Positions 40,439 to 48,713 of a stretch of DNA of 64,000 bases are shown piece after piece; the first letter of the stretch is position 1, and each line of letters starts with the position of its first letter. A program made the translations under genes and the position numbers. A model generated the notes under the pieces. The model had not been told where the DNA came from and did not search any database. It worked only from the letters and a program-made list of their open reading frames with translations. The stretch covers positions 6,095,001 to 6,159,000 of the forward strand of contig NZ_CP151650.1 of the NCBI RefSeq assembly GCF_038397775.1, given 5' to 3'. This stretch comes from Pseudomonas sp. RC10 (lineage in GTDB: Bacteria; Pseudomonadota; Gammaproteobacteria; Pseudomonadales; Pseudomonadaceae).

Positions 40439-41398
40439 TCAGTTACTCCATTGAGCCCTCGGATCGAAAGCGGCCTTTTCGGCCAGTTTCTCCCACAGCG
40501 CTTTGGTGGCGTCATCGGTGGACTTGGGCATGACGATTTTCAACTGTGCGAACAGATCGCCACGCTCGCCCTGCTTGTTCAACAGACCATTACCTTTAAC
40601 CCGCAATCGCTGCCCGCTTTGACTGTCCGGACGAATGGTCAGGTTGATCTTGCCGGTCAAGGTCGGCACCGCAACCTTCGTACCCAGCGCAGCCTCCCAC
40701 GGGGCCAGCGGCACGGTGATGATGAGGTCATGGCCTTCGACGTCGAAGCGCGGGTGCGGCGCCAGACGAATGGTCAGGAACAGATCGCCATTTTCGCCCC
40801 CGGCAATGCCCGGCGCGCCTTGTCCTTTAAGACGAATGCGCTCGCCGTCGCTCACGCCCGCGGGAATCTTCACATTGAGGTTTTTGGTGATGTCCGCCAT
40901 GCGCTGGCCGTTGGCGCTGTGCTGCGGCACCTTGAAGCTGATCTTCTTTGACTCGGTGGAGAGGGTTTCTTCCAGAAAAATCGCCAGGTCCAGTTCCACG
41001 TCTTGCCCTCTACGTCCCGTGCTGCGCGGACGTCCGCCCGGCTGACCGCCACGATTGCCAAAAATAGAACTGAAGAAGTCGGAGAAATCCCCGCCCTCGA
41101 AACCGCCACCGCCAAACCCCGGGCCTGCGCCCGCGCCACCACGGCCCTGCCAGCCCGGAGGCGGCTGGAAACGGCCCTGCTGGCCGTATTTGCGGATGTC
41201 GTCGTATTCGGCGCGCTTTTCAGGGTCGCTCAGCGCTTCATAGGCCTCGGAGGCCTCTTTGAATTTGTCTTCCGCGCCAGGCTCTTTGCTGACGTCGGGG
41301 TGATACTTGCGCGCGAGCTTGCGGTAAGCGGTCTTGATCGTCTTCTCGTCCGCAGTCGGCTCAACGCCAAGGATCTTGTAATAATCTTTGAAGTCCAT
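40439..41398 (-). CDS. cbpA: Curved DNA-binding protein CbpA (DnaJ homologue)
   Basis: A 319-residue J-protein lacking the zinc finger of DnaJ. The J-domain (residues 4-70) has [20 protein letters not shown] and the HPD motif in ARKYHPDVS; a Gly/Phe region follows ([20 protein letters not shown]), then two DnaJ C-terminal substrate domains. It co-chaperones DnaK and binds curved DNA in stationary phase. Divergent from an Hsp70 gene. Confidence 0.95.
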   Translation of the reverse strand: MDFKDYYKILGVEPTADEKTIKTAYRKLARKYHPDVSKEPGAEDKFKEASEAYEALSDPEKRAEYDDIRKYGQQGRFQPPPGWQGRGGAGAGPGFGGGGFEGGDFSDFFSSIFGNRGGQPGGRPRSTGRRGQDVELDLAIFLEETLSTESKKISFKVPQHSANGQRMADITKNLNVKIPAGVSDGERIRLKGQGAPGIAGGENGDLFLTIRLAPHPRFDVEGHDLIITVPLAPWEAALGTKVAVPTLTGKINLTIRPDSQSGQRLRVKGNGLLNKQGERGDLFAQLKIVMPKSTDDATKALWEKLAEKAAFDPRAQWSN

Positions 41399-41694
41399 CT
41401 AACGGTCACCCATTCCGGAGTCTCCAGCACAGTTCCGTCCCGCGTTATCAAATGAGAACGTCGACCGCGCTGAATGTTGCAAGGTTATCGGCACACGGCC
41501 TCGCGAGCTTGAAACAGGGTCCAAACCGGCCGTATGCATTGAGAGTTGCCTTGGAGATTGGGGGTGATGTGCGCTGATTCAAGCGGCCCGCGTGAAATAG
41601 ACGCCTACGAAAAGAAAAACCGACGTGCGCGCTACGAATCTGGCGCTTTGTCGCATACACTGCGCGGCCGTTTTTTTGACCGGAACGTACAGAC
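41399..41694. other. Divergent promoter region between cbpA and the Hsp70 gene
   Basis: About 300 bases with no supported gene. A CTTGAAA at 41508 resembles a heat-shock -35 but no matching -10 is clear. Confidence 0.5.
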
Positions 41695-42960
41695 ATGAGC
41701 ACCCCATCCCCAGCCCGTGCCGTAGGCATCGATTTCGGCACCTCCAACTCCACGGTCGGCTGGCTGCGCCCCGGAACGGAAACCCTGATCGCGCTGGAGG
41801 ACGACAAGATCACCCTGCCCTCGGTGGTCTTTTTCAACATGGAAGAGCGTCGCCCGGTCTACGGCCGTCTGGCGTTGCACGAATACCTGGAAGGCTATGA
41901 AGGCCGCCTGATGCGCTCGCTCAAGAGCCTGCTGGGTTCCAAGCTGATCAAGCACGACACCAGCGTGCTGGGGACGGCAATGCCGTTCAAGGACCTGCTC
42001 GGGCTGTTCATCGGCGAGCTGAAAAAGCGCGCCGAAGCTGTTGCTGGTCATTCATTCGAACAAGTGGTGCTGGGCCGTCCGGTGCATTTCGTCGATGACG
42101 ATGCGGCCGCCGACCAGGAGGCTGAAGACACCCTGGCCGAAGTGGCGCGCAAGATTGGCTTCAAGGACGTGTCGTTTCAGTTCGAACCCATCGCGGCGGC
42201 CTTCGACTACGAGTCGACGCTGGAGCGTGAAGAGCTGGTGTTGATTGTCGACATCGGCGGGGGTACGTCTGACTTTTCGCTGGTGCGCCTGTCGCCGGAG
42301 CGTCGTCGGGTCGATGACCGCCAAAGCGACATCCTCGCCACCGGCGGCGTGCACATCGGCGGCACCGACTTCGACAAACAGCTCAGCCTGCAAGGCGTGA
42401 TGCCGCTGTTCGGCTACGGTAGCCGGATGAAAAGCGGCGCCTACATGCCCACCAGCACCCACATGAACCTGGCGACTTGGCACACCATCAACTCGGTTTA
42501 CTCGCAGAAGTCGCAACTGGCGCTGGGCAGCATGCGTTACGACATCGAAGACACCTTGGGCATTGATCGCCTGTTCAAGCTGATCGAACAGCGCGCCGGG
42601 CACTGGCTGGCGATGGAAGTGGAAGAAACCAAGATTCAACTGACCCATGCCCACAACCGCGTGGTGCCGATGGACCGTATCGAGGCCGGTTTGAACGCCG
42701 ACCTCAGCCGCGAGCTGTTCGAGGCGTCGATCGATGCGCTGCTGGAGCGTGTGCGACAAAGCGTGACGAGCCTGCTGAACGATGCAGGGGTGGGCGTGAC
42801 CGACGTGGACACCGTGTTCTTCACCGGCGGTTCCAGCGGCATCCCCGCCCTGCGCAACAGCGTCGCGGCGATGCTGCCGAACGCGCGGCACGTCGAAGGG
42901 AACATCTTCGGCAGCATCGGCAGCGGGCTGGCGATCGAGGCGAAAAAGCGGTACGGCTAA
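41695..42960 (+). CDS. yegD: YegD-like Hsp70 family protein
   Basis: A 421-residue Hsp70 homologue without most of the substrate-binding domain. ATPase motifs: AVGIDFGTSNSTVGWL (phosphate 1), LVLIVDIGGGTSDFSLVRL (phosphate 2), FFTGGSSGIPAL (adenosine). Shorter than DnaK and similar in layout to E. coli YegD, a putative chaperone of unknown client. It faces cbpA, so a shared stress role is possible. Confidence 0.9.
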   Translation: MSTPSPARAVGIDFGTSNSTVGWLRPGTETLIALEDDKITLPSVVFFNMEERRPVYGRLALHEYLEGYEGRLMRSLKSLLGSKLIKHDTSVLGTAMPFKDLLGLFIGELKKRAEAVAGHSFEQVVLGRPVHFVDDDAAADQEAEDTLAEVARKIGFKDVSFQFEPIAAAFDYESTLEREELVLIVDIGGGTSDFSLVRLSPERRRVDDRQSDILATGGVHIGGTDFDKQLSLQGVMPLFGYGSRMKSGAYMPTSTHMNLATWHTINSVYSQKSQLALGSMRYDIEDTLGIDRLFKLIEQRAGHWLAMEVEETKIQLTHAHNRVVPMDRIEAGLNADLSRELFEASIDALLERVRQSVTSLLNDAGVGVTDVDTVFFTGGSSGIPALRNSVAAMLPNARHVEGNIFGSIGSGLAIEAKKRYG

Positions 42961-42970
42961 GAACGCCGCC

Positions 42971-43053
42971 GTATGATCGCTCCCACGCTCTGCGTGGGAA
43001 TGTCGCTCCGGACCCTCCGCGTCCCTCGATGCAGCGCGTGGGTACGATCATAC
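42971..43053. repeat. Inverted-repeat hairpin element with inner stem
   Basis: Outer arms GTATGATCGCTCCCACGC and GCGTGGGTACGATCATAC (two mismatches) enclose an inner CCCACGC-TCT-GCGTGGG hairpin. It differs from REP families A-D and abuts a family B doublet. Confidence 0.7.
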
Positions 43054-43142
43054 CTGTAGGAGCCGGCTTGCTAGCGAAAGCGGTGTGCCAGACGGCGAAT
43101 AGGGTCTGACGTACCGCATTCGCCAGCAAGCCGGCTCCTACA
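43053..43142. repeat. REP doublet, family B
   Basis: Left core has TTGCTAGCGA for TTGCTGGCGA; right core intact. Confidence 0.9.
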
Positions 43143-43181
43143 AGGAGATCAGGTTACCGGCCCAGCACGTAAACCCAGCCG

Positions 43182-44192
43182 TCAGACCAACTCCACCTTG
43201 CGCAACTCGCTCTTCAAATACGCGTAATAAATCGGCCCCGCCACCACGCCGGGCAGGCCAAATGCCGCTTCGAAGATCAGCATCGCCAGCAGCAATTCCC
43301 ACGACTTCGCGCTGATCTGCCCGCCGACGATCCGGGCGTTGAGGAAGTATTCGACCTTATGGATCACGATCAGGTACCCCAGCGCCGCCAACGCGACCCA
43401 GATCGACAGCGACATGCCGACGATGAAGATCAGCGTGTTGGACATGAGATTGCCCACCACTGGCAGCAAGCCGAGCAGGAAGGTCAGGACGATCAGCGTC
43501 TTGGTCAGCGGCAGGTGCACGCCGCACAATGGCAGGATCACCGCGAGGAACACCGAGGTGAACGCCGTGTTCAGCAGCGATATCTTGATCTGCGCGAACA
43601 CGATGTTGCGGAACGCCTGACTCAGCAGGTGCAGACGCTCGAACAGCGCGGCGGCCAAGGGCTTGCGTTTGGTGACGTCGGGAATGCGTTGCAGCGCAAT
43701 GATCGCACCCAGGACCATGCCGATCAGCAGGGTCACGAACATGTGTGCGGCGCCTTTGCCGAGCAATTGCAGCTCGCCGATGTGCTTGGTCAGCCACGCG
43801 CTGAGGGAGGCCTGGAATTCAGAAGCGCTGGCGGGCAAATAGCCGTCGATGAACGGCGGCAACTGGCCACGGGCACGCTCCACCAGAATCATGAATTTAT
43901 CCAGCGACGCGCCGGGATTCTCGGCTTCGTGCAGGATGAAACTGATCGCGCCCGCGAACAGCAGCGCAAGAACACTGACGACGAGCGTGCCGAGCAACGC
44001 CACGGCCAACCAGCGCGCGCGTTCACCGGCGATCAGGCGTTGCAGTTGCGGGGTGAGCATGTCGACCAGTTCGTAAACCAGCAGACCCGCGAGCAGACTG
44101 GGCAGGAGCTTGAGCGGTAACACCAGCAGCAGACCGCCGAACACGAGAATGCAGCTGGCGATGTACACATGACGCGGCGAAAACGTTGGCAT
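43182..44192 (-). CDS. AI-2E family (PerM-like) transporter
   Basis: A 336-residue membrane protein with about seven helices: two near the N-terminus, a long amphipathic loop (residues 90-150, ARGQLPPFIDGYLP), then helices from 155 on. FLGLLPVVGNLMSNTLIFIV and GPIYYAYLKSEL match the AI-2E transporter family, whose members export varied solutes or exchange ions; the autoinducer role is not general. Confidence 0.85.
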   Translation of the reverse strand: MPTFSPRHVYIASCILVFGGLLLVLPLKLLPSLLAGLLVYELVDMLTPQLQRLIAGERARWLAVALLGTLVVSVLALLFAGAISFILHEAENPGASLDKFMILVERARGQLPPFIDGYLPASASEFQASLSAWLTKHIGELQLLGKGAAHMFVTLLIGMVLGAIIALQRIPDVTKRKPLAAALFERLHLLSQAFRNIVFAQIKISLLNTAFTSVFLAVILPLCGVHLPLTKTLIVLTFLLGLLPVVGNLMSNTLIFIVGMSLSIWVALAALGYLIVIHKVEYFLNARIVGGQISAKSWELLLAMLIFEAAFGLPGVVAGPIYYAYLKSELRKVELV

Positions 44193-44299
44193 ACAGCCTC
44201 AAAAACGAACGGCCTGAAAAGATGGGCAGTCTGCCAGCGTTCCCTGTTAAGGACCAGCGCCTAGAAGTGTCGTTAGTCGCTCTAACTGACACGCAAATA

Positions 44300-44406
44300 C
44301 CTGTGGGACCGAATTCACTCCGGGCGGTGATCTGACAATTGGCCACTACGGCGATACATCTGCAAAGTCTTCGCTGCCGTTTCGCGAATGAATTCGCTCC
44401 CACAGG
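44300..44406. repeat. REP doublet, family C, left half decayed
   Basis: Left unit is GTGGGACCGAATTCACTCC, right unit intact; spacing is longer than in other doublets. Confidence 0.75.
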
Positions 44407-44441
44407 TCCGTTTCATCTCGATAACTCTGGTAACAAATGCC

Positions 44442-44732
44442 TTATTTTTTCTTCAGGCAGTCACTCATGAACGTCTTGCGCGCATCGCCTTTCAGCGCCT
44501 GGGTCGAGGCCGTCGCGTTGCAGGTTTTCATCTTCTCCTGCTGGGTGGCCGCCGGAGCGGGCGCGGCTTTCAGGCAGGTGCTCATGAACGCCTTGCGGTC
44601 GTCGCCTTTCAAGGATTTGGCCGACGCATCGGCATTGCAGGTGGTCATTTTGTTTTGCTGTGCCGTGGCGGCGAAACCTTGAGCGCACATCAACAAGCCC
44701 ATGACCAACAGAGGAACACGCAGCATTTTCAT
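44442..44732 (-). CDS. psiF: PsiF repeat family periplasmic protein
   Basis: A 96-residue secreted protein: signal peptide (MKMLRVPLLVMGLLMCAQGF) then two PsiF repeats, MTTCNADASAKSLKGDDRKA-FMSTCLK and MKTCNATASTQALKGDARKT-FMSDCLK, each with two cysteines. PsiF is phosphate-starvation inducible in E. coli; function unknown. Start chosen for a GGAG site 7 bases upstream. Confidence 0.88.
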   Translation of the reverse strand: MKMLRVPLLVMGLLMCAQGFAATAQQNKMTTCNADASAKSLKGDDRKAFMSTCLKAAPAPAATQQEKMKTCNATASTQALKGDARKTFMSDCLKKK

Positions 44733-44881
44733 CGACTTTCTCCGGGATGGCCGCACAGACGCAGCGTTGAACGCAGTGTAGTCAAAGAATGTTGCGACAT
44801 ATTTCCGCGAAACCGGCCAGCGAGGTAGACGCCAATGCTGACAAGCCGATAATGACGCCTCATTCTTCTGCCGGTTTTCCC

Positions 44882-45766
44882 ATGCAATACCTGTATCCCC
44901 TGCTCACCGTCATGATCTGGGCGGGAAACAACGTCATCACCAAAGCGGCCGCCGGGCGTATTTTCCCTGCCGAGATCGGCTTCTATCGCTGGCTGCTGGC
45001 GGGCTTGCTGTTCACGCCATTCCTGCTTGGTCCGGTGCTGCGCAATCGGGCGGCGATTCGGCCCATCGTCGGCAAAGTCGTGGTGCTGGGCGTGCTGGGA
45101 ATGGCGATTTATCAGAGCCTCGCGTACTACGCGGCAAACATCACAACCGCGACCAACATGGGCATCATCCTGTCGCTGGTGCCGGTGATGACGCTGGGCA
45201 TGTCGATTGCGAGTCTTGGCACTGCGCTGACGGCAGGCGCGTTGGTCGGCGCACTCGTGTCGTTCGCGGGCGTGCTGTTAGTGGTGTCGCAAGGCAGTTG
45301 GGCCGTGCTGATCGCCCATGGCGTCAACTTCGGGGACTTGATGATGCTGGTCGCGACGCTGGCCTACGCGACTTACAGCACGCTGCTGAAGAAATGGCAG
45401 CTGCGCATGCCGCCGCTGCAATTGCTGTATTTGCAGATTCTGGTGGCGATCATCGCGCTGTTTCCGCTGTTCCTGCTCTCGCCGAAAACCGGGCTGAACG
45501 GCAGCAACATCCCGCTGGTGCTGTACGCATGCATCCCGACGTCGATGATCGCGCCTCTGCTGTGGATGAAGGCCATCAGCATCCTTGGCCCCAGCCGCAC
45601 GACCTTGTTCTTCAATCTGGTGCCGATTCTGACGGCCTTGGTCGCTGCCTTGGCGTTGGGCGAGCAACTGGCGTCCTATCACTTCATCGGCGGCGCATTG
45701 ACGCTGGGCGGCGTGATCCTCGCTGAACGCTGGACCACCCCGCTGCGCAAAGCCGCAACCCGTTAG
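44882..45766 (+). CDS. EamA (DMT) family exporter
   Basis: A 294-residue protein with ten helices in two EamA repeats: YLYPLLTVMIWAGNNVITKA and NFGDLMMLVATLAYATYSTL, with GPSRTTLFFNLVPILTALVA near the end. Likely metabolite efflux; substrate not predictable. Upstream in-frame sequence lacks helices and is not counted. Confidence 0.87.
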   Translation: MQYLYPLLTVMIWAGNNVITKAAAGRIFPAEIGFYRWLLAGLLFTPFLLGPVLRNRAAIRPIVGKVVVLGVLGMAIYQSLAYYAANITTATNMGIILSLVPVMTLGMSIASLGTALTAGALVGALVSFAGVLLVVSQGSWAVLIAHGVNFGDLMMLVATLAYATYSTLLKKWQLRMPPLQLLYLQILVAIIALFPLFLLSPKTGLNGSNIPLVLYACIPTSMIAPLLWMKAISILGPSRTTLFFNLVPILTALVAALALGEQLASYHFIGGALTLGGVILAERWTTPLRKAATR

Positions 45767-45769
45767 GAT

Positions 45770-46006
45770 CTACGCCTCTTCGCGATCTTCCGCGCTGTGA
45801 ATCGACACGTCGGTAATGCCCGCGACATGGGGCAGACCGACGTGTGGATTGCCCGCATCGAGGGGATCGTCATCCACCGCAACGTGGTGCTTGTGCGCCA
45901 ACTCGTGGACGACCTCAATGATCGGCACATCCAGGTTTTCGATCACATCGACGTGATGTTCGCCAGCGAGGGTGTACTCGATCTCATAAAGCTCTTTATC
46001 GCTCAT
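45770..46006 (-). CDS. Small acidic histidine-containing protein, unknown
   Basis: A 78-residue protein starting MSDKELYEIEYTLAGEHHVD, with several histidines (ELAHKHHVAVDDDP). No domain recognised; cytoplasmic by appearance. Start preferred because of a GGAAG ribosome site; an ATG at 46030 would add 8 residues. Converges with the EamA gene. Confidence 0.65.
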   Translation of the reverse strand: MSDKELYEIEYTLAGEHHVDVIENLDVPIIEVVHELAHKHHVAVDDDPLDAGNPHVGLPHVAGITDVSIHSAEDREEA

Positions 46007-46065
46007 CGCATCACTTCCTTTGCGGCCCATTTGGGCCGACAGATCACGAACTACGGCTAAAAAAG

Positions 46066-46956
46066 TCAGAGGCCAGCGGCTTTCAATCGCGAGGCGTGTT
46101 CGAGAAACAGCCCCACGGGATCAGCCCCTTTGCCGACCAGCCCGAAGTGCTGGTTGACGATGTCGAAATGGTCGAGCGGGAAGTCGTCACCGATGACTGT
46201 GCCCAGGTGCGAACTGAATCGCCCGACCATGCCATCAGATTGACCTCGCTCTTTCGTGAACGTGCGAGCGAATATTCGGCAGGTGAGATTAGCGGCATCG
46301 AGGCGGTTTTTTCCCCGGTCCGTGCGCCCCGGTTGCAAGGTGCCGGACCACGAGTAATACCGCACGCCGTTGACCAGTTCTTCGCCCTGCCCGCCCCAGC
46401 TTTCAGGCAGGCCTTGCGGGAACAGCCGATTGAAACGTGCAACGCCACGGGTGGTCAGCGAATGGTGAGCAGCGTCGACGTCGGTCGGCAGCCGCGTACC
46501 GCGATAACCCGTGTCGAGCAGAGCAAGCGCCAGCGTGGTCAAGCGGATGCCTGCGTTCACGGCCCGACCACGCACCGTCGTTTGTGGGTAATGTTCTTCG
46601 AGGTAGTCCGCCAGTTCCGAGCCGTGATTGGGACCGGCGACTGAGGTAACGGAAGCCACCAAGTCCGGCCGCACGCCCGCGACGTAGCGAATGGTCAGCG
46701 CACCCTGGCTGTGGCCGATGAGGTTGACCTTGGCGGCCCCCGTGTCCCTGAGGATTTCTTCGATTCGCGCAAGCAGTTGTTCGCCGCGAATTTCGGTGGA
46801 GTTCACCGCCGAGACCATCACCGGAATCACCGTCGCCCCACCCCGTCGCAACGCCGGGACGATGCCGTACCAGTACGGATAGACGATCAGCTTCACAAAG
46901 CCCAATAACCCCGGCACCAGCACAATCGGATAACGCGTGGCCTGTTCTTGCGTCAT
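46066..46956 (-). CDS. Triacylglycerol lipase without signal peptide
   Basis: A 296-residue alpha/beta hydrolase very like the family I lipase of P. fragi: YPIVLVPGLLGFVKL, nucleophile elbow NLIGHSQGALTIRYVAG, VTSVAGPNHGSELADYL, acid in ERGQSDGMVGRFSSHLG and histidine in DFPLDHFDIVNQ. There is no Sec signal or lid-stabilising cysteine pair, and no lif foldase gene next door, so the mode of export, if any, is unclear. Confidence 0.88.
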   Translation of the reverse strand: MTQEQATRYPIVLVPGLLGFVKLIVYPYWYGIVPALRRGGATVIPVMVSAVNSTEIRGEQLLARIEEILRDTGAAKVNLIGHSQGALTIRYVAGVRPDLVASVTSVAGPNHGSELADYLEEHYPQTTVRGRAVNAGIRLTTLALALLDTGYRGTRLPTDVDAAHHSLTTRGVARFNRLFPQGLPESWGGQGEELVNGVRYYSWSGTLQPGRTDRGKNRLDAANLTCRIFARTFTKERGQSDGMVGRFSSHLGTVIGDDFPLDHFDIVNQHFGLVGKGADPVGLFLEHASRLKAAGL

Positions 46957-47264
46957 GGGCGGTTGAATCTCCTGATGTCGAATGTCAATCCCTCTGTGGG
47001 AGCGACCTCATTCGCGATGGGTCAGTCCAGCCAAAACATTTCCGCCGGATGTACGATTTTTCGCGAATGAATTCGCTCCCACAGAATCCGCGTCCAGCCG
47101 CCTCCCCTGCTCAGCCCGGAATCTAAACCCTAGCCGCAAACCATTCATCATTGATGACAAAACGGGGTAATGCCCCATCGCCATCTTTTGATCGAACTCT
47201 TTCAATCGGCCAATGCTCATAAGTGCAACGGGCCACCAATGGCCTTTCTCTGGAGTGACCGGTT
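46957..47264. other. Intergenic region between the lipase and osmE
   Basis: Divergent promoters must lie here. Only a family C REP doublet is recognised. Confidence 0.5.
46993..47084. repeat. REP doublet, family C
   Basis: GTGGGAGCGACCTCATTCGCGA and inverted CGCGAATGAATTCGCTCCCA. Confidence 0.88.
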
Positions 47265-47603
47265 ATGTACAAGCAATCCTTGGCAGTAGTGTTCGCAATG
47301 GCCGCGCTGGCGGGCTGTACATCGACAACCCTGCAAAACCCGGTGGACTACGCGACGTATCGCAATGAGCCCCTGGTCAAGCAGGTCGACACGGGCATGA
47401 CCGAACAGCAAGTGCTGACCCTCGGCGGCGAGCCTTCCACCCGTGTGCATCGCAAGGTTCACCCTGGCACGTGCAACAACTACATCTTGAATAAGGATGG
47501 CCATCAACAGGCGTATTACGTGACCTTTGGCGCCAACGACCGCGTGGACAGCAAAGGTTTCATGACCTGCGAACAGCGTGAGGCGAATGAAAAGGCGATG
47601 TGA
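47265..47603 (+). CDS. osmE: Osmotically inducible lipoprotein OsmE
   Basis: A 112-residue outer-membrane lipoprotein. Lipobox LAGC at residues 15-18 after a short signal; then an OmlA/SmpA-like fold with GMTEQQVLTLGGEPS and NNYILNKDGHQQAYYVTFG. Induced by osmotic stress in E. coli. Confidence 0.92.
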   Translation: MYKQSLAVVFAMAALAGCTSTTLQNPVDYATYRNEPLVKQVDTGMTEQQVLTLGGEPSTRVHRKVHPGTCNNYILNKDGHQQAYYVTFGANDRVDSKGFMTCEQREANEKAM

Positions 47604-47620
47604 TCCACACACAATCTGAA

Positions 47621-47710
47621 CTGTAGGGGTGAGCTTGCTCGCGATGGCGGTCTGTCTCATAAATTGATACCGGCTAACACACCCTGATCGCGAGCAAGCT
47701 CACTCCTACA
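47621..47710. repeat. REP doublet, family A
   Basis: Left core reads GTAGGGGTGAGCTTGCTCGC; right core intact. Confidence 0.88.
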
Positions 47711-47874
47711 CGGTTCCTGTGTCCCGTGCGGACGACGACAAAACAAATAAAACTTTTCCCCGCGCTCGACACTCACACCTTAAGACCCGATCTCACCGGG
47801 CGCCGGTCAGGCTTTTACGACCAGCGCATCAAGAGCGAGACGGCAAAAAACCGGATTAGCCCTGGAGATGAATG

Positions 47875-48408
47875 ATGAGCGATGTGCAGCAATTAACCGA
47901 TGTCAGCACCCTGCGCGAACGTGCGCGTCACAACGTTGAAAACGGTGCAGTGACCGAAGGCTATGACGGCGACCGCGAAGAGATCATTCGCCTGCTGAAC
48001 GCCTCGCTGGCCACCGAATGGGTGTGCGTCCTGCGTTACAAGCGCCACTACTACATGGCCAAAGGCGTGAAAGCCCAGGTCGCGGCGGCCGAATTTCTTG
48101 AGCACGCCGAGCAGGAAGCCGAGCACGCCGACAAACTGGCCGAGCGTATCGTGCAACTGGGCGGCGAGCCGGAACTGAACCCGGACCTGCTGTCGAAAAA
48201 CTCCCACGCGCAGTACGTGGCCGGTAATACGCTGAAAGAGATGGTCACTGAAGACCTGATCGCCGAGCGCATTGCCATCGACAGCTATCGCGAGATCATT
48301 CAGTACATCGGCGACAAAGACCCGACCACCCGTCGCATCTTCGAAGAGATCCTGGCGCAGGAAGAAGAACACGCCGACGACATGGCGGACATCCTCGACG
48401 GGCTGTGA
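47875..48408 (+). CDS. Bacterioferritin/Dps-like ferritin-superfamily protein
   Basis: A 177-residue four-helix protein. Di-iron ligands appear in LNASLATEWVCVLRYKRHYY, FLEHAEQEAEHADKLAERI and EEILAQEEEHADDMADI, the E...E-x-x-H pattern. Close to the bacterioferritin-like protein near osmE in P. aeruginosa; iron storage or redox protection is expected. Two tandem ATGs; the second (47875) is better spaced from GGAG. Confidence 0.9.
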   Translation: MSDVQQLTDVSTLRERARHNVENGAVTEGYDGDREEIIRLLNASLATEWVCVLRYKRHYYMAKGVKAQVAAAEFLEHAEQEAEHADKLAERIVQLGGEPELNPDLLSKNSHAQYVAGNTLKEMVTEDLIAERIAIDSYREIIQYIGDKDPTTRRIFEEILAQEEEHADDMADILDGL

Positions 48409-48425
48409 TGCCTGAGCGGGAATGC

Positions 48426-48456
48426 AAAAAGCCAGGGCATGTGCTCTGGCTTTTTT
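48426..48456 (+). terminator. Terminator after the bacterioferritin-like gene
   Basis: AAAAAGCCAGGGC pairs with GCTCTGGCTTTTT and leads into T residues. Confidence 0.9.
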
Positions 48457-48493
48457 ATGGGTGACTGTTGGGCAGGTGGAGGCAGGTCTGCCC

Positions 48494-48531
48494 CCTTCGC
48501 TGCCGTCGTGACCTCCGGCGTCTCCCGCGGG
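48494..48531. repeat. REP half-unit, type D
   Basis: CTTCGCTGCCGTCGTGACCT with CCGGCGTCTCCCGCGG; the same unit forms the right halves of the doublets that flank the IS at 58064. Confidence 0.7.
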
Positions 48532-48543
48532 GGCTTGCACAAA

Positions 48544-48636
48544 CCCTGTAGGAGCCGGCTTGCTGGCGAACCCATTGTGCCAGTCACCGCATTCATCGCT
48601 GATCCGAGCGTTCGCCAGCAAGCCGGCTCCTACAGG
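48544..48636. repeat. REP doublet, family B
   Basis: Intact inverted cores between the terminator and the AsmA gene end. Confidence 0.9.
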
Positions 48637-48713
48637 GTGTACGCAGGCCACACCACTCTCCACTGACATGACGCCACCGACGGCAAGCCGCGCAGCTGCA
48701 GGTGATCTCCGCT

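Noticed and set aside
41448-41840. Possible 130-residue protein on the minus strand between cbpA and the Hsp70 gene
   Set aside because: It overlaps the start of the Hsp70 gene by about 145 bases, has no ribosome site and an unlikely composition.
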